Assembly: GCA_002720475.1 (NCBI GenBank)
Contig: PBIL01000008.1
Location: 62,001 to 126,000, forward strand
Direction of reading: 5' to 3'
DNA length: 64,000 nt
Origin: Roseovarius sp.
GTDB lineage: Bacteria > Pseudomonadota > Alphaproteobacteria > Rhodobacterales > Rhodobacteraceae
A program made the position numbers and the translations under genes. Shown piece after piece: positions 37,366 to 46,792 of the stretch (position 1 is its first letter; each line of letters starts with the position of its first letter). The notes under the pieces were generated by a model that ran no database searches, was not told the origin of the DNA, and was given only the letters and a program-made list of their open reading frames with translations.

Positions 37366-37976
37366 CGCCCCGACCCCCCGAAGAGGCGCACCTTGCGATA
37401 GCGTTCGATCAGGCTCGCCACGCCGAAGGGCATGCAGCCCTCGGCCAGCGCGGTCTCGGACCGGTGCTCGTAGAAATGCGCTGCCAGCAGCAGCACCGCC
37501 TGGCCCAGATCGGGCGGCAGATCGGACCAGGCCGCGCCATAGCCCGCCCGGAACAGGATCTCGATCACCCCGCCCGAGGGCACCATCGGCAGGCAATGGC
37601 CCGCAGGCCGCAGAACCGGGCGGTGCGCGTCGCGCTCCAGCCGGTAATGGGCCGGGTCGATCACCTCCTCGTCCTCGGCGCGGCTGCGCAGCGCCAGCCG
37701 CAGCACCGCGCTCACCGGTGCCACGGGCAGCGGCTGGCCCGCCGGGTCCTGCCAGTCGTGCAGGACCCAGGAGAAATCCCGCTCGATGAGCACCTTGCCC
37801 GTGCGCCCCTCGATCGCGGCCATGGCCGCGCGCAGAAACCCCTCCAGAACGGGGTCCTGGATATCGTCATCGGCAAAGCCGGTGCCCAGCCGCAGATGCG
37901 CCTTGAACGCCGCCAGCGGCAATGCGGCGGCCGGCACCGCGGTCTCTTCCATCAGCAACATGGACATCTCCATCAT
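37362..37976 (-). CDS. GTA g6: head-tail connector (adaptor) protein
   Basis: The 204-residue protein matches the phage gp6-like connector family: LAAFKAHLRLGTGFADDD, AMAAIEGRTGKVLIERDF, VIEILFRAGYGAAWSDLP and LLLAAHFYEHRS. Several tandem ATGs lie at the start (37976, 37973); AGAGGGG precedes them. It follows the capsid gene with a 134-base gap that contains a strong hairpin. Confidence 0.9.
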   Translation of the reverse strand: MMEMSMLLMEETAVPAAALPLAAFKAHLRLGTGFADDDIQDPVLEGFLRAAMAAIEGRTGKVLIERDFSWVLHDWQDPAGQPLPVAPVSAVLRLALRSRAEDEEVIDPAHYRLERDAHRPVLRPAGHCLPMVPSGGVIEILFRAGYGAAWSDLPPDLGQAVLLLAAHFYEHRSETALAEGCMPFGVASLIERYRKVRLFGGSGR

Positions 37977-38070
37977 CCCGGACCCCTCTGCCCCGTCTGG
38001 CGCGTGCCGCCCGGCCCCGCCCGGACGGAGGGGGAGCTGAACGGGGCCGCTTGCCGCGACACGCGCCTCC

Positions 38071-38094
38071 GGGCGGGGGCAGCCGCCCCCGCCC
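38071..38094 (-). terminator. Hairpin between GTA capsid and connector genes
   Basis: A perfect ten-base-pair stem of only G and C (GGGCGGGGGC with GCCCCCGCCC, loop AGCC) lies 17 bases after the capsid stop in the longest gap inside the cluster. No T-tract follows. It could attenuate transcription into the tail genes or protect the abundant capsid message. Confidence 0.5.
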
Positions 38095-38110
38095 GCCCTC
38101 ACCGCGCGCC

Positions 38111-39289
38111 TCAGGCGGCGGCGAAGCGCAGGAGCTTGATCGCCTTGAAATCGCTCACGTCGCCGCCCACCCGCTTGGTGGCGTAGAAGAGCACATGCGG
38201 CTTGGCGCTGAACGGATCGCGCAGGATCCGCAGGTCCGGCCGCTCGGCCACCGTATAGCCCGCGCGGAAATCGCCGAAGGCGATGGCATCCGCGCCCGCC
38301 GCGATCTCGGGCATGTCCTCGGCGATCAGCACCGGATAACCCATGAGCCGCGCGGGCTGTGCCGCCGCCAGCCCGTCCGACCACAGGAACCGCCCGTCGG
38401 CATCCTTGAGCTTGCGCACCACGCCGGCGGTGCGCGAGTTCATCACGAAGGTGGCATTGGCGCGGTATTCCGCCCCCAGCGCATAGACCAGATCGACGAC
38501 GGCATCCGGCCCGCCCAGCTCGCCCGCGACGCCCGTGGGCACATAGCCCAGGTTGCCCCAGGCCCAGACCGCGTTATCCACCGCCGGTCGGCTCAGGAAG
38601 CCGCGCGGCTTGTCCACCCCGTCGCCCGAGACGAAGGCCGCCGCCTCGGCCCGCGCGAAACGGTCGGCGATGCGCGCGGCAAGCCAGCCCTCCACGTCGA
38701 AGGCGCTGTCGTCGAGCAGCCGCTGGCTCGCCTTCGGCAGCGCGCTCAGCTCGTGCAGCGGGATCGTGATCCGGTCGATCACCGGCGTGTCGGTCTCGGC
38801 CAGGGCCCCCGTCTCGGTGGCCCAGCCATGGCCCGGATCGCTGTGATCCACCAGCACGTCGAAGGACGTGGCCTCCACCGTCACCACATTGGCGATGGCC
38901 CGGATCGAGGCGGTGGCATTCATCACCGAGCGGATCGTCTCCGAGGTCTGCGGATCGACCAGATAGCCGCCCTCCGCCGCCACCGCGCTGTTGAGCGCCT
39001 TGCCCTCCAGCCCGAGCCCGCGCAGCCCGTCATCGTCGCCCGAGCGCAGATAGGCGTCGAAGGCCTTGCGATGCGGCGCATCGCCGTCCCGATCCCCCGC
39101 GAGATGCGGGCGCCCCTGCACAAGGCTCTTGCGTTCGATCATCGTCATCTTCTCGTCCTGCTGTTGAAACCGCTTGCCGATCTCGGCCCGAAAGCCGCTG
39201 AACTCGTCGAGAAACCAGCTCAGGGCCTCGCGCATCTCGGCCGCCGGGCTCGTCTCCTGCCCGGCCTGCGCCGTCGTGTCGGTCGTCAT
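38111..39289 (-). CDS. GTA g5: major capsid protein (HK97 fold)
   Basis: The 392-residue capsid protein has an N-terminal coiled scaffold region (about 1-110, MREALSWFLDEFSGFRAEIG) that the protease removes, then the HK97 fold: AFDAYLRSGDD, GGYLVDPQTSETIRSVM, STRIPL-type strands, SAFDVEGWLAARIADRFARAE and the C-terminal FSAKPHVLFYATKRVGGDV. AGGAGG lies just before the ATG. The upstream open extension overlaps the protease gene and is not used. Confidence 0.96.
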   Translation of the reverse strand: MTTDTTAQAGQETSPAAEMREALSWFLDEFSGFRAEIGKRFQQQDEKMTMIERKSLVQGRPHLAGDRDGDAPHRKAFDAYLRSGDDDGLRGLGLEGKALNSAVAAEGGYLVDPQTSETIRSVMNATASIRAIANVVTVEATSFDVLVDHSDPGHGWATETGALAETDTPVIDRITIPLHELSALPKASQRLLDDSAFDVEGWLAARIADRFARAEAAAFVSGDGVDKPRGFLSRPAVDNAVWAWGNLGYVPTGVAGELGGPDAVVDLVYALGAEYRANATFVMNSRTAGVVRKLKDADGRFLWSDGLAAAQPARLMGYPVLIAEDMPEIAAGADAIAFGDFRAGYTVAERPDLRILRDPFSAKPHVLFYATKRVGGDVSDFKAIKLLRFAAA

Positions 39290-39291
39290 CG

Positions 39292-39861
39292 TCACCTCCT
39301 CTCGGTATCGGGCCCCGCGCCCGCCAACTCGCGGCGCGCCGCCCTGAGCGCCGCCGCCATCTCGCGCAAGGCGCGGCCGGGCTCCTCGCCCTTGGCGGCC
39401 ACCCGCGCACCGGAGAGCATCGGGAAGGTCACCAGCGACACCTCCCAAAGCTCCAGTTCCTGCAAGAGCCTGCGGCCCTTCTCGTCACGGCCCGCGCGCA
39501 GCGTGCGATAGCCGATGCTCAGCCCGTCGAGCGCCCCGGCGGCAATCAGCGCCGCCGCCTCGCGCGCCCGCGCCACGCCCTCGAGCAGGCGCCCCTTGAC
39601 GTAGAGGCCGCGCGCATCCTCGCGCACCTCGTCCCAGATGCCGATGGGCTCGCGCGGGTCGTGCTGCCAGAGCATCCGCACGCGCCGCCCCTCGCCCGTC
39701 AGCCGCTTCAGGCTCGCCGCATAGGCGCCCCGCGCCACCCCGTCGCCACCCTGGTCGGGCGCATCGAAAAGGCTCGCATAGCCCTCGATCACCCCCGCCC
39801 CGCTGACGCGCAGCGCCTCGGCCCCGCCGCCCGCGAATTTCCGTTCCAGTCCCGTCTCCAT
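39292..39861 (-). CDS. GTA g4: prohead protease (S78 family)
   Basis: The 189-residue protease has the S78 core: GYASLFDAPDQGGD, MLWQHDPREPIGIW with the catalytic His, LDGLSIGYRT with the catalytic Ser and the LWEVSLVTFPM strand. I prefer the ATG at 39861 because AAAGGGCGAGG lies before it; the ATG at 39882 overlaps the stop of the previous gene and lacks a site. Confidence 0.93.
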   Translation of the reverse strand: METGLERKFAGGGAEALRVSGAGVIEGYASLFDAPDQGGDGVARGAYAASLKRLTGEGRRVRMLWQHDPREPIGIWDEVREDARGLYVKGRLLEGVARAREAAALIAAGALDGLSIGYRTLRAGRDEKGRRLLQELELWEVSLVTFPMLSGARVAAKGEEPGRALREMAAALRAARRELAGAGPDTERR

Positions 39862-39878
39862 CGCCTCGCCCTTTCGCC

Positions 39879-40121
39879 TCATTGCGGCAGCGCCGCCAGG
39901 ATCGGCTGGAACGCCTGCACCAGCACCGCCGCCACCACGCCATAGACCGCCAGCCAGAGCCGCCGCTCCAGCCGCTCGAGCGCCGCCTCCATCCGCTCCA
40001 GCCGCTCCGCCATCGCCTTGTGCTGAAGGTCCGAGACCCGCTCATGCGCCTCGAGCCGCAGCGCCGGCGCACAGTCGAAGCTCTCGAACCCGTAGCGGGG
40101 CGGCGGCGCGGGTTCAGTCAT
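39879..40121 (-). CDS. GTA g3.5: small head-formation membrane-span protein (rcc01685 family)
   Basis: The 80-residue protein has a coiled-coil middle (about 30-53, MAERLERMEAALERLERRLW) and one hydrophobic C-terminal span (about 54-72). It is the small gene always found between portal and protease in RcGTA clusters. Its start overlaps the portal end by eight bases. Confidence 0.87.
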   Translation of the reverse strand: MTEPAPPPRYGFESFDCAPALRLEAHERVSDLQHKAMAERLERMEAALERLERRLWLAVYGVVAAVLVQAFQPILAALPQ

Positions 40122-41307
40122 CCGCGCCCGCCTCCGCGAGCGGCGGCAATCCCAGAAGCGTGCGCTTCTCGGCCGCCGTCAGGAAATCCGCCCCGGCCAC
40201 CCGCGCCCATTGCGCATCGCGCTCGGCCGCAAGCGCGGGCACCCGGTCAAGATCGGGCACCAGCTCCAGCGCCTCTCCGGTGAAGCCCGCAAGCCAGGCC
40301 GCCACCGCCGCGCTCACCCGTGTCGCCAGCGGCAGCACCGTCAGCCGGTAGAAGGCGCGGTTCGCCTCCTGGTAATTGGCGAAGGTCGCGTCGCCGGGGA
40401 TGCCCAGCAGCATCGGCGGCACGCCGAAGGCCAGCGCGATCTCGCGCGCGGCGGCCTCCTTGGTCTTCTGGAACTCCATGTCCGAGGGCGAGAAGCCCAT
40501 CGGCTTCCAGTCCAGCCCGCCCTCGAGCAGCAGGGGCCGCCCGGCATTGCGCGCGCCCTGGTGATGGGCCTCCATCTCGGCCATCAGGCGCGCGTACTGA
40601 TCCTCGCTCAGGCTGCCCTGCCCCTCGGCCCCGCGATAGACGATCGCCCCCGAGGGCCGCGCGGCATTGTCCAGAAGCGCCTTGGACCAGCGGCTCGCGG
40701 CATTGTGCACGTCAATGGCCTGCGCCGCCGGTTGCAGGGGCGACAGGCCGTAATGGTCGTCCTGCGGGTGAAAGCCGCGGATATGGCAGATGCAGGGCGC
40801 GCCCTCGGCCAGGGTGAAGCGATGCTTGCGCCCGCCCACCCGATATTCATAGGCCACCGGCCAGCCATCCGCGCCCGGCACCACGCTCATCCGGTCCGAG
40901 CGCAGCACATGCAGCTCCAGCGGAACACCCGCCCCGCTCCCCACCGCCTCGACAAAGGCGTTCCCGCTCAGGAGAAGCTGGCCATAAAGGGCCTCGAAGA
41001 GCTCTGCCCGCCCCTGCGCCGGGTTGGGCCGCGCGACAAGATCGAGCACCGGATGGGCGGCGAAGCGCCGCTCGCTGTCCTGCAACACCAGCGGCAGCGC
41101 CGCCGCCGCCTCGGCGATCATCTTCACGCAGCGAAACCCGACCGGGTTGCCGGCAAATCCCGTGCGCATGAGGCTGCCCGTGTCGCGCGGCCCCCAGGTC
41201 GCGCGGCCCTGCATGCCCCAGGCGATCACCCGGCCCGCGGCGCTCGCCTTGGCCTCGGGCGCCTCCGCCACCTCCTCCTCTGCCTGCCGGAAGAAATCCA
41301 GTATCAT
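40114..41307 (-). CDS. GTA g3: portal protein
   Basis: The 397-residue portal protein forms the DNA gate of the head. Conserved blocks are TGFAGNPVGFRCVKMIAEA, LLLSGNAFVEAVG, PWKPMG-like DWKPMGFSPSDMEF, AFGVPPMLLGIPGDATFANYQEANRAFYRLTVLPL. It is full length at both ends. No terminase gene precedes it; a 238-base gap leads to a divergent H-NS gene. In other clusters the large terminase gene lies directly upstream. Confidence 0.95.
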   Translation of the reverse strand: MILDFFRQAEEEVAEAPEAKASAAGRVIAWGMQGRATWGPRDTGSLMRTGFAGNPVGFRCVKMIAEAAAALPLVLQDSERRFAAHPVLDLVARPNPAQGRAELFEALYGQLLLSGNAFVEAVGSGAGVPLELHVLRSDRMSVVPGADGWPVAYEYRVGGRKHRFTLAEGAPCICHIRGFHPQDDHYGLSPLQPAAQAIDVHNAASRWSKALLDNAARPSGAIVYRGAEGQGSLSEDQYARLMAEMEAHHQGARNAGRPLLLEGGLDWKPMGFSPSDMEFQKTKEAAAREIALAFGVPPMLLGIPGDATFANYQEANRAFYRLTVLPLATRVSAAVAAWLAGFTGEALELVPDLDRVPALAAERDAQWARVAGADFLTAAEKRTLLGLPPLAEAGADD

Positions 41308-41445
41308 CGCGTGCTCCTTCGCTGCGGCGCGTGAGGGGCATCAGACGGAGAAAGGCTTAAGACTTCTTAACCGCGCCGCGCGCGCGTACCCAAACCGCGT
41401 ACACCGGGCACGTTGTGTCCACGCCGCGCGGACCTGCGCCCGCGC

Positions 41446-41477
41446 GGAAACCGGACCGCATTTCCGGTCCCGTTTCC
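41446..41477. promoter_or_regulatory. 32-base imperfect palindrome between the portal and H-NS genes
   Basis: The arms start GGAAACCGGACC and end GGTCCCGTTTCC; 13 of 16 pairs match. It lies 69 bases before the H-NS start and 139 before the portal start, in the divergent control region. An AT-rich TTAAGACTTCTTAA repeat lies nearby at 41357-41370. It could be an operator for either gene or a hairpin. Confidence 0.4.
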
Positions 41478-41545
41478 GTTGCATTGATTTGCCTTGAAGT
41501 TTTTCGGAACTTGTGAAACAAAATCAGAAAAACAAGGAGATTGCG

Positions 41546-41863
41546 ATGACCGACCTTTCCAAACTTTCCGCACAGGAGCTGGAAAACCTCGCCAGGCAGG
41601 CGCACGAACTTGCCGTTTCCCGAAAAGAGGAAGAAAAGAAACAATTGCGCTCAGAGATTGTAAAGCGGATACGTGAGGCCGGATTCACCATCGAGGACAT
41701 TTTTCCCGGGTCCGGCAAAGCCCCCGCAAAACCGGCGAGAAGCGCCGTCAAATACCGCGATCCCGCCGACCCGTCCCGAACCTGGACAGGCCGCGGCCGC
41801 AAGCCGCGCTGGCTGGTCGAGGCAGAGGCCGCAGGCCGCGCGCTGAGCGATTTCGCCGTCTGA
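41546..41863 (+). CDS. H-NS family nucleoid-associated protein (HvrA-like)
   Basis: The 105-residue protein has an N-terminal coiled-coil dimerisation region (about 1-45, rich in Glu and Lys) and the C-terminal H-NS DNA-binding core YRDPADPSRTWTGRGRKPRWL (about 74-94). Rhodobacter HvrA of this type regulates photosynthesis and nitrogen genes and binds curved AT-rich DNA. AAGGAG precedes the ATG at 41546. It is divergent from the gene transfer agent genes, which such proteins could silence. Confidence 0.9.
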   Translation: MTDLSKLSAQELENLARQAHELAVSRKEEEKKQLRSEIVKRIREAGFTIEDIFPGSGKAPAKPARSAVKYRDPADPSRTWTGRGRKPRWLVEAEAAGRALSDFAV

Positions 41864-41879
41864 AACGACGGCAGGACGG

Positions 41880-41910
41880 AACAGGGGCGCGAAACCTTCG
41901 CGCCCCTGTT
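41880..41910 (+). terminator. Terminator after the H-NS gene
   Basis: A perfect 14-base-pair stem (AACAGGGGCGCGAA with TTCGCGCCCCTGTT, loop ACC) is followed by CGTTTTCC. It is 16 bases after the stop and separates the H-NS gene from the convergent DAHP synthase gene. Confidence 0.85.
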
Positions 41911-41926
41911 CGTTTTCCGGCGGCGT

Positions 41927-43297
41927 TCAGACCGCTTCGGCCTGCCTCGTCCCCGCGCGGAAGGCCTTGAGCTCCTCGGCCACGAGAAAGGCCAGTTCCA
42001 GCGATTGCGAGGCATTGAGCCGCGGGTCGCAGGCGGTGTGATAGCGATCGCTCAGGTTCTCCTCCGACAGCGCCCGCATGCCGCCGGTGCACTCGGTCAC
42101 ATCCTGCCCGGTCATCTCGAAATGCACGCCGCCCGGGATCGTGCCCTCGGCGCGATGGACGGAAAAGAACTCCTGCACCTCCCGCAGCACCGCCTCGAAG
42201 GGCCGGGTCTTGTAGCCCGAGGCCGACTTGATCGTGTTGCCATGCATCGGATCGCAGACCCACAGCACCTTCGCGCCCTCTTCCTGCACCGTGCGGATGA
42301 GCCGCGGCAGGTGTTCGCCCACCTTGCCCGCGCCGAACCGCGCGATCAGCGTCAGCCGCCCGGCCTCGTTCTCGGGGTTGAGCGTGGCCAGAAGCCGCCT
42401 GAGATCGTCCGAAGTCATCGTCGGGCCGCATTTCAGCCCGATCGGGTTGAGGACCCCGCGCAGGAATTCAACATGCGCGCCGTCCGGCTGGCGCGTGCGG
42501 TCGCCGATCCAGAGCATGTGCCCCGACCCCGCGAGCCATTTGCCGGAGGTCGAATCGAGACGGCAAAGCGCCTCCTCGTATTCCAGCAGGAGCCCCTCAT
42601 GAGAGGTGTAGAAATCGACCGAGCGCAGCGTGTGCGCATTTTCGCTGTCGATCCCCGCCGCCTTCATGAAATCGAGCGCGTCGGAAATGTGATTGGCCAT
42701 TTCCCGGTATTTCGCGGCCTTCTGGCTTTCGGTGAATCCGAGCGTCCATTGATGCACCTGATGGACATCGGCATAGCCGCCGGTCGAAAAGGCGCGCAAC
42801 AGGTTCAGCGTCGCCGCCGCCTGGGTATAGGCCTGAAGCATCTTCGCCGGATCGGGGATCCGCGCCTCGGGGGTAAAGGCCAGCTCGTTGATGATATCGC
42901 CGCGATAGCTCGGCAATTCCACGCCATCGACGGTTTCGGTCGGTGCCGAACGGGGTTTTGCGAATTGCCCGGCAATCCGGCCGACTTTCACCACCGGCAC
43001 TTTCGCGCCATAGGTCAGCACCATCGCCATTTGCAGCATGACCTTGAACGTATCGCGGATCGCATCCGCCGAAAACTGGTCGAACGCCTCCGCGCAATCG
43101 CCGCCCTGCAAGAGAAACGCCGCTCCCTGCGATGCCGCGCCAAGCGCCCTCTTCAATCTCCGCGCCTCCCCCGCGAAGACCAAAGGCGGATACTGGCGCA
43201 GGCGTTCCTCGACACGGGCCAGCGCCTCGGCATCGGGATAATCCGGCATCTGCACCCGTTCCTTCGCGCGCCAGCCGGTCTTGAGCCATTCGGTCAT
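41927..43297 (-). CDS. aroG: Class II 3-deoxy-D-arabino-heptulosonate 7-phosphate synthase
   Basis: The 456-residue enzyme catalyses the first committed step of aromatic synthesis. It is the plant-type (class II): [63 protein letters not shown] and CDPMHGNTI, with metal-binding Cys, His, Glu and Asp. The start at 43297 gives the family N-terminus; the longer open frame is a shadow of the divergent regulator. It complements aroB and aroK in the same window. Confidence 0.96.
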   Translation of the reverse strand: MTEWLKTGWRAKERVQMPDYPDAEALARVEERLRQYPPLVFAGEARRLKRALGAASQGAAFLLQGGDCAEAFDQFSADAIRDTFKVMLQMAMVLTYGAKVPVVKVGRIAGQFAKPRSAPTETVDGVELPSYRGDIINELAFTPEARIPDPAKMLQAYTQAAATLNLLRAFSTGGYADVHQVHQWTLGFTESQKAAKYREMANHISDALDFMKAAGIDSENAHTLRSVDFYTSHEGLLLEYEEALCRLDSTSGKWLAGSGHMLWIGDRTRQPDGAHVEFLRGVLNPIGLKCGPTMTSDDLRRLLATLNPENEAGRLTLIARFGAGKVGEHLPRLIRTVQEEGAKVLWVCDPMHGNTIKSASGYKTRPFEAVLREVQEFFSVHRAEGTIPGGVHFEMTGQDVTECTGGMRALSEENLSDRYHTACDPRLNASQSLELAFLVAEELKAFRAGTRQAEAV

Positions 43298-43462
43298 CTT
43301 CCGTCTCCGGTCCTTCTTTCGATCGTCCCCCTCTATACGCGACCCTCTCACCGGAGACCAGCCGCGCCTGCGGTCAAAATGCGACACAAAACCGCGTCTT
43401 CGGCTTGTGAATCGCAACGTTTTGGTGACAGTTGCCCTATGGAACGGAAAGAGAGGGGGTCC

Positions 43463-44461
43463 ATGTCGGATGTCGTGACCGTGAAGGTGGACGTGCCCAA
43501 GGTGCCGACGCGCTTCGTGTTCGTTCTGCTCGACCAGTTCACGCTGCTGAGCTTCGCCGGCGCGCTGGAAAGCCTGCGCATCGCCAATCGCATGGCCGGT
43601 ACCGAGCTTTATACCTGGGCGCTGACCGGCGATACCGACGATGTGGTGACATGCTCCAACGGGGTGCGCTTCCACGTCGATTTCCCGCTGAGCGAACTGA
43701 ATCGCGAGGATGTGGTGATCCTGTGCGGCGGCATCGACGTGCAGAAGACGGCCACCAGGCGGATGCTCAACTGGCTGCGGCGCGAGGCGCGGCGCGGCCT
43801 GCGCATCGGCGGGCTCTGCACCGCGTCCTACGTGATGGCCAGGGCGGGGCTCCTCGACGGCAAGCGCGCGACCATCCACTGGGAGAACCAGGATGCCTTT
43901 CTGGAGGAATTCGACGAGGTGACGCTCACCAAGTCGATCTTCATCATCGATGGCAACCGCATGACCACCGCAGGCGGCACCGCCTCGATCGACCTGATGC
44001 TGAGCCTCATCGCCGCCGATCATGGCGAGAAGCTGGCCAATGCCGTTGCCGATCAGCAGATCTATTCCTCGATCCGTACCGATCAGGACACGCAGCGCCT
44101 GTCGGTGCCGACCCGAATCGGCGTGCGCCATCCCAAACTGAGCCAGGTTATCCAGGCGATGGAGGCCAATATCGAAGAGCCCATCAGCCCCTCGATCCTC
44201 GCGCGGGAGGTGGGCATGTCCACGCGCCAGCTCGAACGGCTGTTCCGGCGCTATCTCAACCGCAGCCCGAAGCGCTATTACATGGAACTGCGCCTGCAGA
44301 AGGCGCGGAACCTGCTCATGCAGACCGACATGACGGTGATCAACGTGGCGCTCGCCTGCGGGTTCGCCTCGCCGTCGCATTTCTCGAAATGCTACCGCGC
44401 GCATTACCAGACCACGCCCTACCGCGAACGCGGCACGCACGGGGCGCGGCTCTCGGTCTGA
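43463..44461 (+). CDS. GlxA-family AraC-type transcriptional regulator
   Basis: The 332-residue protein combines a DJ-1/PfpI-like domain (about 15-195, with [16 protein letters not shown] resembling the nucleophile elbow) and a C-terminal AraC helix-turn-helix pair (about 235-325, [22 protein letters not shown] and [13 protein letters not shown]). Relatives (GbdR, CdhR, ArgR-type) control carnitine, choline or arginine catabolism. GAGAGGGGG lies just before the ATG. Divergent from aroG. The target genes are not evident. Confidence 0.92.
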   Translation: MSDVVTVKVDVPKVPTRFVFVLLDQFTLLSFAGALESLRIANRMAGTELYTWALTGDTDDVVTCSNGVRFHVDFPLSELNREDVVILCGGIDVQKTATRRMLNWLRREARRGLRIGGLCTASYVMARAGLLDGKRATIHWENQDAFLEEFDEVTLTKSIFIIDGNRMTTAGGTASIDLMLSLIAADHGEKLANAVADQQIYSSIRTDQDTQRLSVPTRIGVRHPKLSQVIQAMEANIEEPISPSILAREVGMSTRQLERLFRRYLNRSPKRYYMELRLQKARNLLMQTDMTVINVALACGFASPSHFSKCYRAHYQTTPYRERGTHGARLSV

Positions 44462-44477
44462 GGCCGGCCTCCCGCCT

Positions 44478-45620
44478 CTAACCTGCCAGCGCCTGCGCCA
44501 GATCCGCGCGCAGGTCGGCCATATCCTCGATTCCCACCGACAGCCGGATCAGGTTTTCCGGAATGCCGGTATGCGGCTCGATCGTGTGGCGATGCTCGAC
44601 CAGGCTCTCCACCCCGCCAAGCGATGTGGCCCGGTGAAAGAGCCGCAGCCGCCCGACAACCTGCAGCGCGCGCGCCCGGTCGCCCCGGACCAGGACGGAC
44701 AGCAGAAAGCCGAACCCGCCCCGCATCTGGCGCGCGGCAACATCGTGGCCCGCGTGCTGCGCCAGCCCGGGATAAAGCACCGCCGCCACGCCGTCATGCG
44801 CCGCAAGCCATTCGGCCAGCGCCAGGGCATTGGCACACATCCGCTCCACCCGCAGCGGCAGCGTCCGCATCCCCCGCATCAGGAGCCATGCCTCGAACGG
44901 TCCGAGAATGGCCCCCGCATCGTGGCGGTCCGTGGCGATTTCCTGCCACATGGGCAGGGACGGCTCCCGGCAGGACAGCACCCCGGCGAGCACGTCCGAA
45001 TGACCGTTGAGCGCCTTGGTCGCCGAATGCATCGAGATATCCGCGCCGAGATCGAGCGCGCGTGTGAGGACCGGCGTGGCCGCCGTGCCATCGACCACCA
45101 GCACCGCGCCCGCCTTGTGCGCCATGCCCGCCGCCGCCGCGATATCGACCGTGCGCAGCCAGGGGTTGGAGGGGGTCTCGATCCAGACCATATCCGCCGA
45201 GGAGCGGCACGCCTCGGCCAGCGCGGCCGCGTCGCTCGCCTCCACCTCGTCGAGCAGGATCGCGCGGCGCACGCAATACTCGCGCACCCATTTCAGCGTG
45301 CCCCAGTAGATGCCGGTCTGCATCACCACCCGCGCACCGGAAGGCAGCGCGCGGAACACTGCCGCCACCGCCGCCATGCCGGAGGGAAAGAGCAGGGTTT
45401 CCGCCGCGCCCTCAAGCTGGCGGATCACCTCCTCGGCCTGCCGCACCGTCGCGTTATGGTCGCGCCCATAGACATTCTCGGGGCGCAGGAGCGCATAGTC
45501 CTCATCGCGCAGATAGGTGGTGGCAAGGCTGATCCCCGGCACCACGCCGCCCGTGGCAGGCTCCGTTGCCCCTGCCGCCTGCGCCGCGATGGTCGCGGGG
45601 GCCTTGCCTGACATGTTCAT
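44478..45620 (-). CDS. Cys/Met-metabolism PLP enzyme (cystathionine gamma-synthase family)
   Basis: The 380-residue enzyme has the trans-sulfuration PLP fold: [43 protein letters not shown] and the PLP Lys202 in [15 protein letters not shown]. It may act on cystathionine, homoserine esters or methionine; the family does not discriminate. The start ATG (45620) overlaps the anmK stop (ATGA). Two tandem ATGs occur two codons apart; GGGAAG precedes the first. Confidence 0.9.
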   Translation of the reverse strand: MNMSGKAPATIAAQAAGATEPATGGVVPGISLATTYLRDEDYALLRPENVYGRDHNATVRQAEEVIRQLEGAAETLLFPSGMAAVAAVFRALPSGARVVMQTGIYWGTLKWVREYCVRRAILLDEVEASDAAALAEACRSSADMVWIETPSNPWLRTVDIAAAAGMAHKAGAVLVVDGTAATPVLTRALDLGADISMHSATKALNGHSDVLAGVLSCREPSLPMWQEIATDRHDAGAILGPFEAWLLMRGMRTLPLRVERMCANALALAEWLAAHDGVAAVLYPGLAQHAGHDVAARQMRGGFGFLLSVLVRGDRARALQVVGRLRLFHRATSLGGVESLVEHRHTIEPHTGIPENLIRLSVGIEDMADLRADLAQALAG

Positions 45621-46729
45621 GTCGCTTCCCTTTCCATTGGCCGGCTCAACGTGCCGCCCGAGACCGCCGCCCGCACCCCCGTCGTGCCGGGGCACGAGGT
45701 GGGCAGCCCCCGCGCCACCCGCACCGCGAGATGCGCGAATGCCTGCGCCTCGAGCATGTCGCCGTCAAGGCCCGCATCCTCCACCGGCATCACCGGGCAA
45801 TCAAGCGCCGCGCCCAGCATCGCCATCATCACCGGGTTCTTCCGCCCGCCGCCGCAGACCAGCACCCGCTCGGGCGGCTCGGGGCAATGCTCCATGCCGC
45901 GCATCACCGCCGCGGCGGCCATCGCCGTCAGCGTCGCCGCCGCATCCGCGTCATCGAGTTCCCCCACAAGCGCGATCATCTCGGCAAAGGCGTCGCGGTC
46001 GAGCGACTTGGGCGGCATCCGCGCGAAATACGGCTCGTCGAGAAAACGCTCCAGCGCGCCCTGCGCCACCCGCCCCCGGCGCGCGAGCGCACCGTCACGG
46101 TCACAGACCGCGCCGCGCCGCGAGCGCATCAGGTCGTTGATCGGCGCATTGGCAGGCCCCGTGTCGAAGGCCATGAGCGCGCCCGCCTCCTCGGGCCGTC
46201 CCTTGCGCGAATCGACCCAGGTCAGGTTGCCCACGCCACCCAGGTTGAGAAAGGCCAGCGGCCGCGCCGCCCCGATCCACCGCGCGCAGGCGAAATGGTA
46301 GAATGGGGCCAGCGGTGCCCCCTCGCCGCCCAGCCGCACATCGGCGCTGCGGAAATCCCAGACCACCGGCAGGCCGAGCGCCTGCGCCAGCCGTGCCCCG
46401 CAGCCGGCCTGATGGGTGCCGCGCCCATGCGGCTCATGCGCGAGCGTCTGGCCGTGAAATCCCACCAGCGCCGCGCCCGTCAGGCCGCGCAACACCTCAA
46501 CATGCGCGGCCTCCACCACGGCCTCGGCCGCCGTCACCTCGGGCGCGCCGGGCCAGTGGCCGCGCGCGGCGTGCAGCACCGCCGCCTCCTGCGGCGAATA
46601 GGGCCGGTAGGCGGTGGGGCCGAACCCGAAGATCTCGTGCCCGTCACTCTCGATCATGGCCGCGTCCACCCCGTCGAGCGACGTGCCCGACATGGCCCCG
46701 AGCGCCCAGAGCCGCCCCGCCTTCAACAT
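45617..46729 (-). CDS. anmK: Anhydro-N-acetylmuramic acid kinase
   Basis: AnmK (370 residues) phosphorylates anhydro-N-acetylmuramic acid recovered from cell-wall turnover. [17 protein letters not shown] (about 11-27), [38 protein letters not shown] and [12 protein letters not shown] are family signatures. It is the first gene of the pair with the PLP enzyme and divergent from tyrS, a common arrangement in this group. Confidence 0.94.
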   Translation of the reverse strand: MLKAGRLWALGAMSGTSLDGVDAAMIESDGHEIFGFGPTAYRPYSPQEAAVLHAARGHWPGAPEVTAAEAVVEAAHVEVLRGLTGAALVGFHGQTLAHEPHGRGTHQAGCGARLAQALGLPVVWDFRSADVRLGGEGAPLAPFYHFACARWIGAARPLAFLNLGGVGNLTWVDSRKGRPEEAGALMAFDTGPANAPINDLMRSRRGAVCDRDGALARRGRVAQGALERFLDEPYFARMPPKSLDRDAFAEMIALVGELDDADAAATLTAMAAAAVMRGMEHCPEPPERVLVCGGGRKNPVMMAMLGAALDCPVMPVEDAGLDGDMLEAQAFAHLAVRVARGLPTSCPGTTGVRAAVSGGTLSRPMEREAT

Positions 46730-46792
46730 GGCCTTTTCCTTCGCCCCACGACTGCCTATACATGCCGCGCAATCGCAGACAGGACAAGCACC

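Larger units (their letters stand above)
29041..41307 (-). mobile_element. RcGTA-type gene transfer agent structural cluster, g3 to g15, without terminase
   Basis: Sixteen consecutive minus-strand genes follow the order of the Rhodobacter capsulatus gene transfer agent: portal, small head protein, protease, capsid, connectors, tail proteins, baseplate and host-specificity protein, mostly overlapping or closely spaced. Each reads as intact. Genes g1 and g2 (the latter the large terminase) that should precede the portal are absent; a divergent H-NS gene lies there instead. The particles package random host DNA in relatives. Whether this cluster is active depends on a terminase encoded elsewhere. 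Confidence 0.93.

Noticed and set aside
41357..41370. TTAAGACTTCTTAA before the gene transfer agent portal as a CtrA site
   Set aside because: The spacing between the TTAA halves is six, not the canonical seven, and neither half is the extended TTAACCAT, so it is only noted as an AT-rich repeat.
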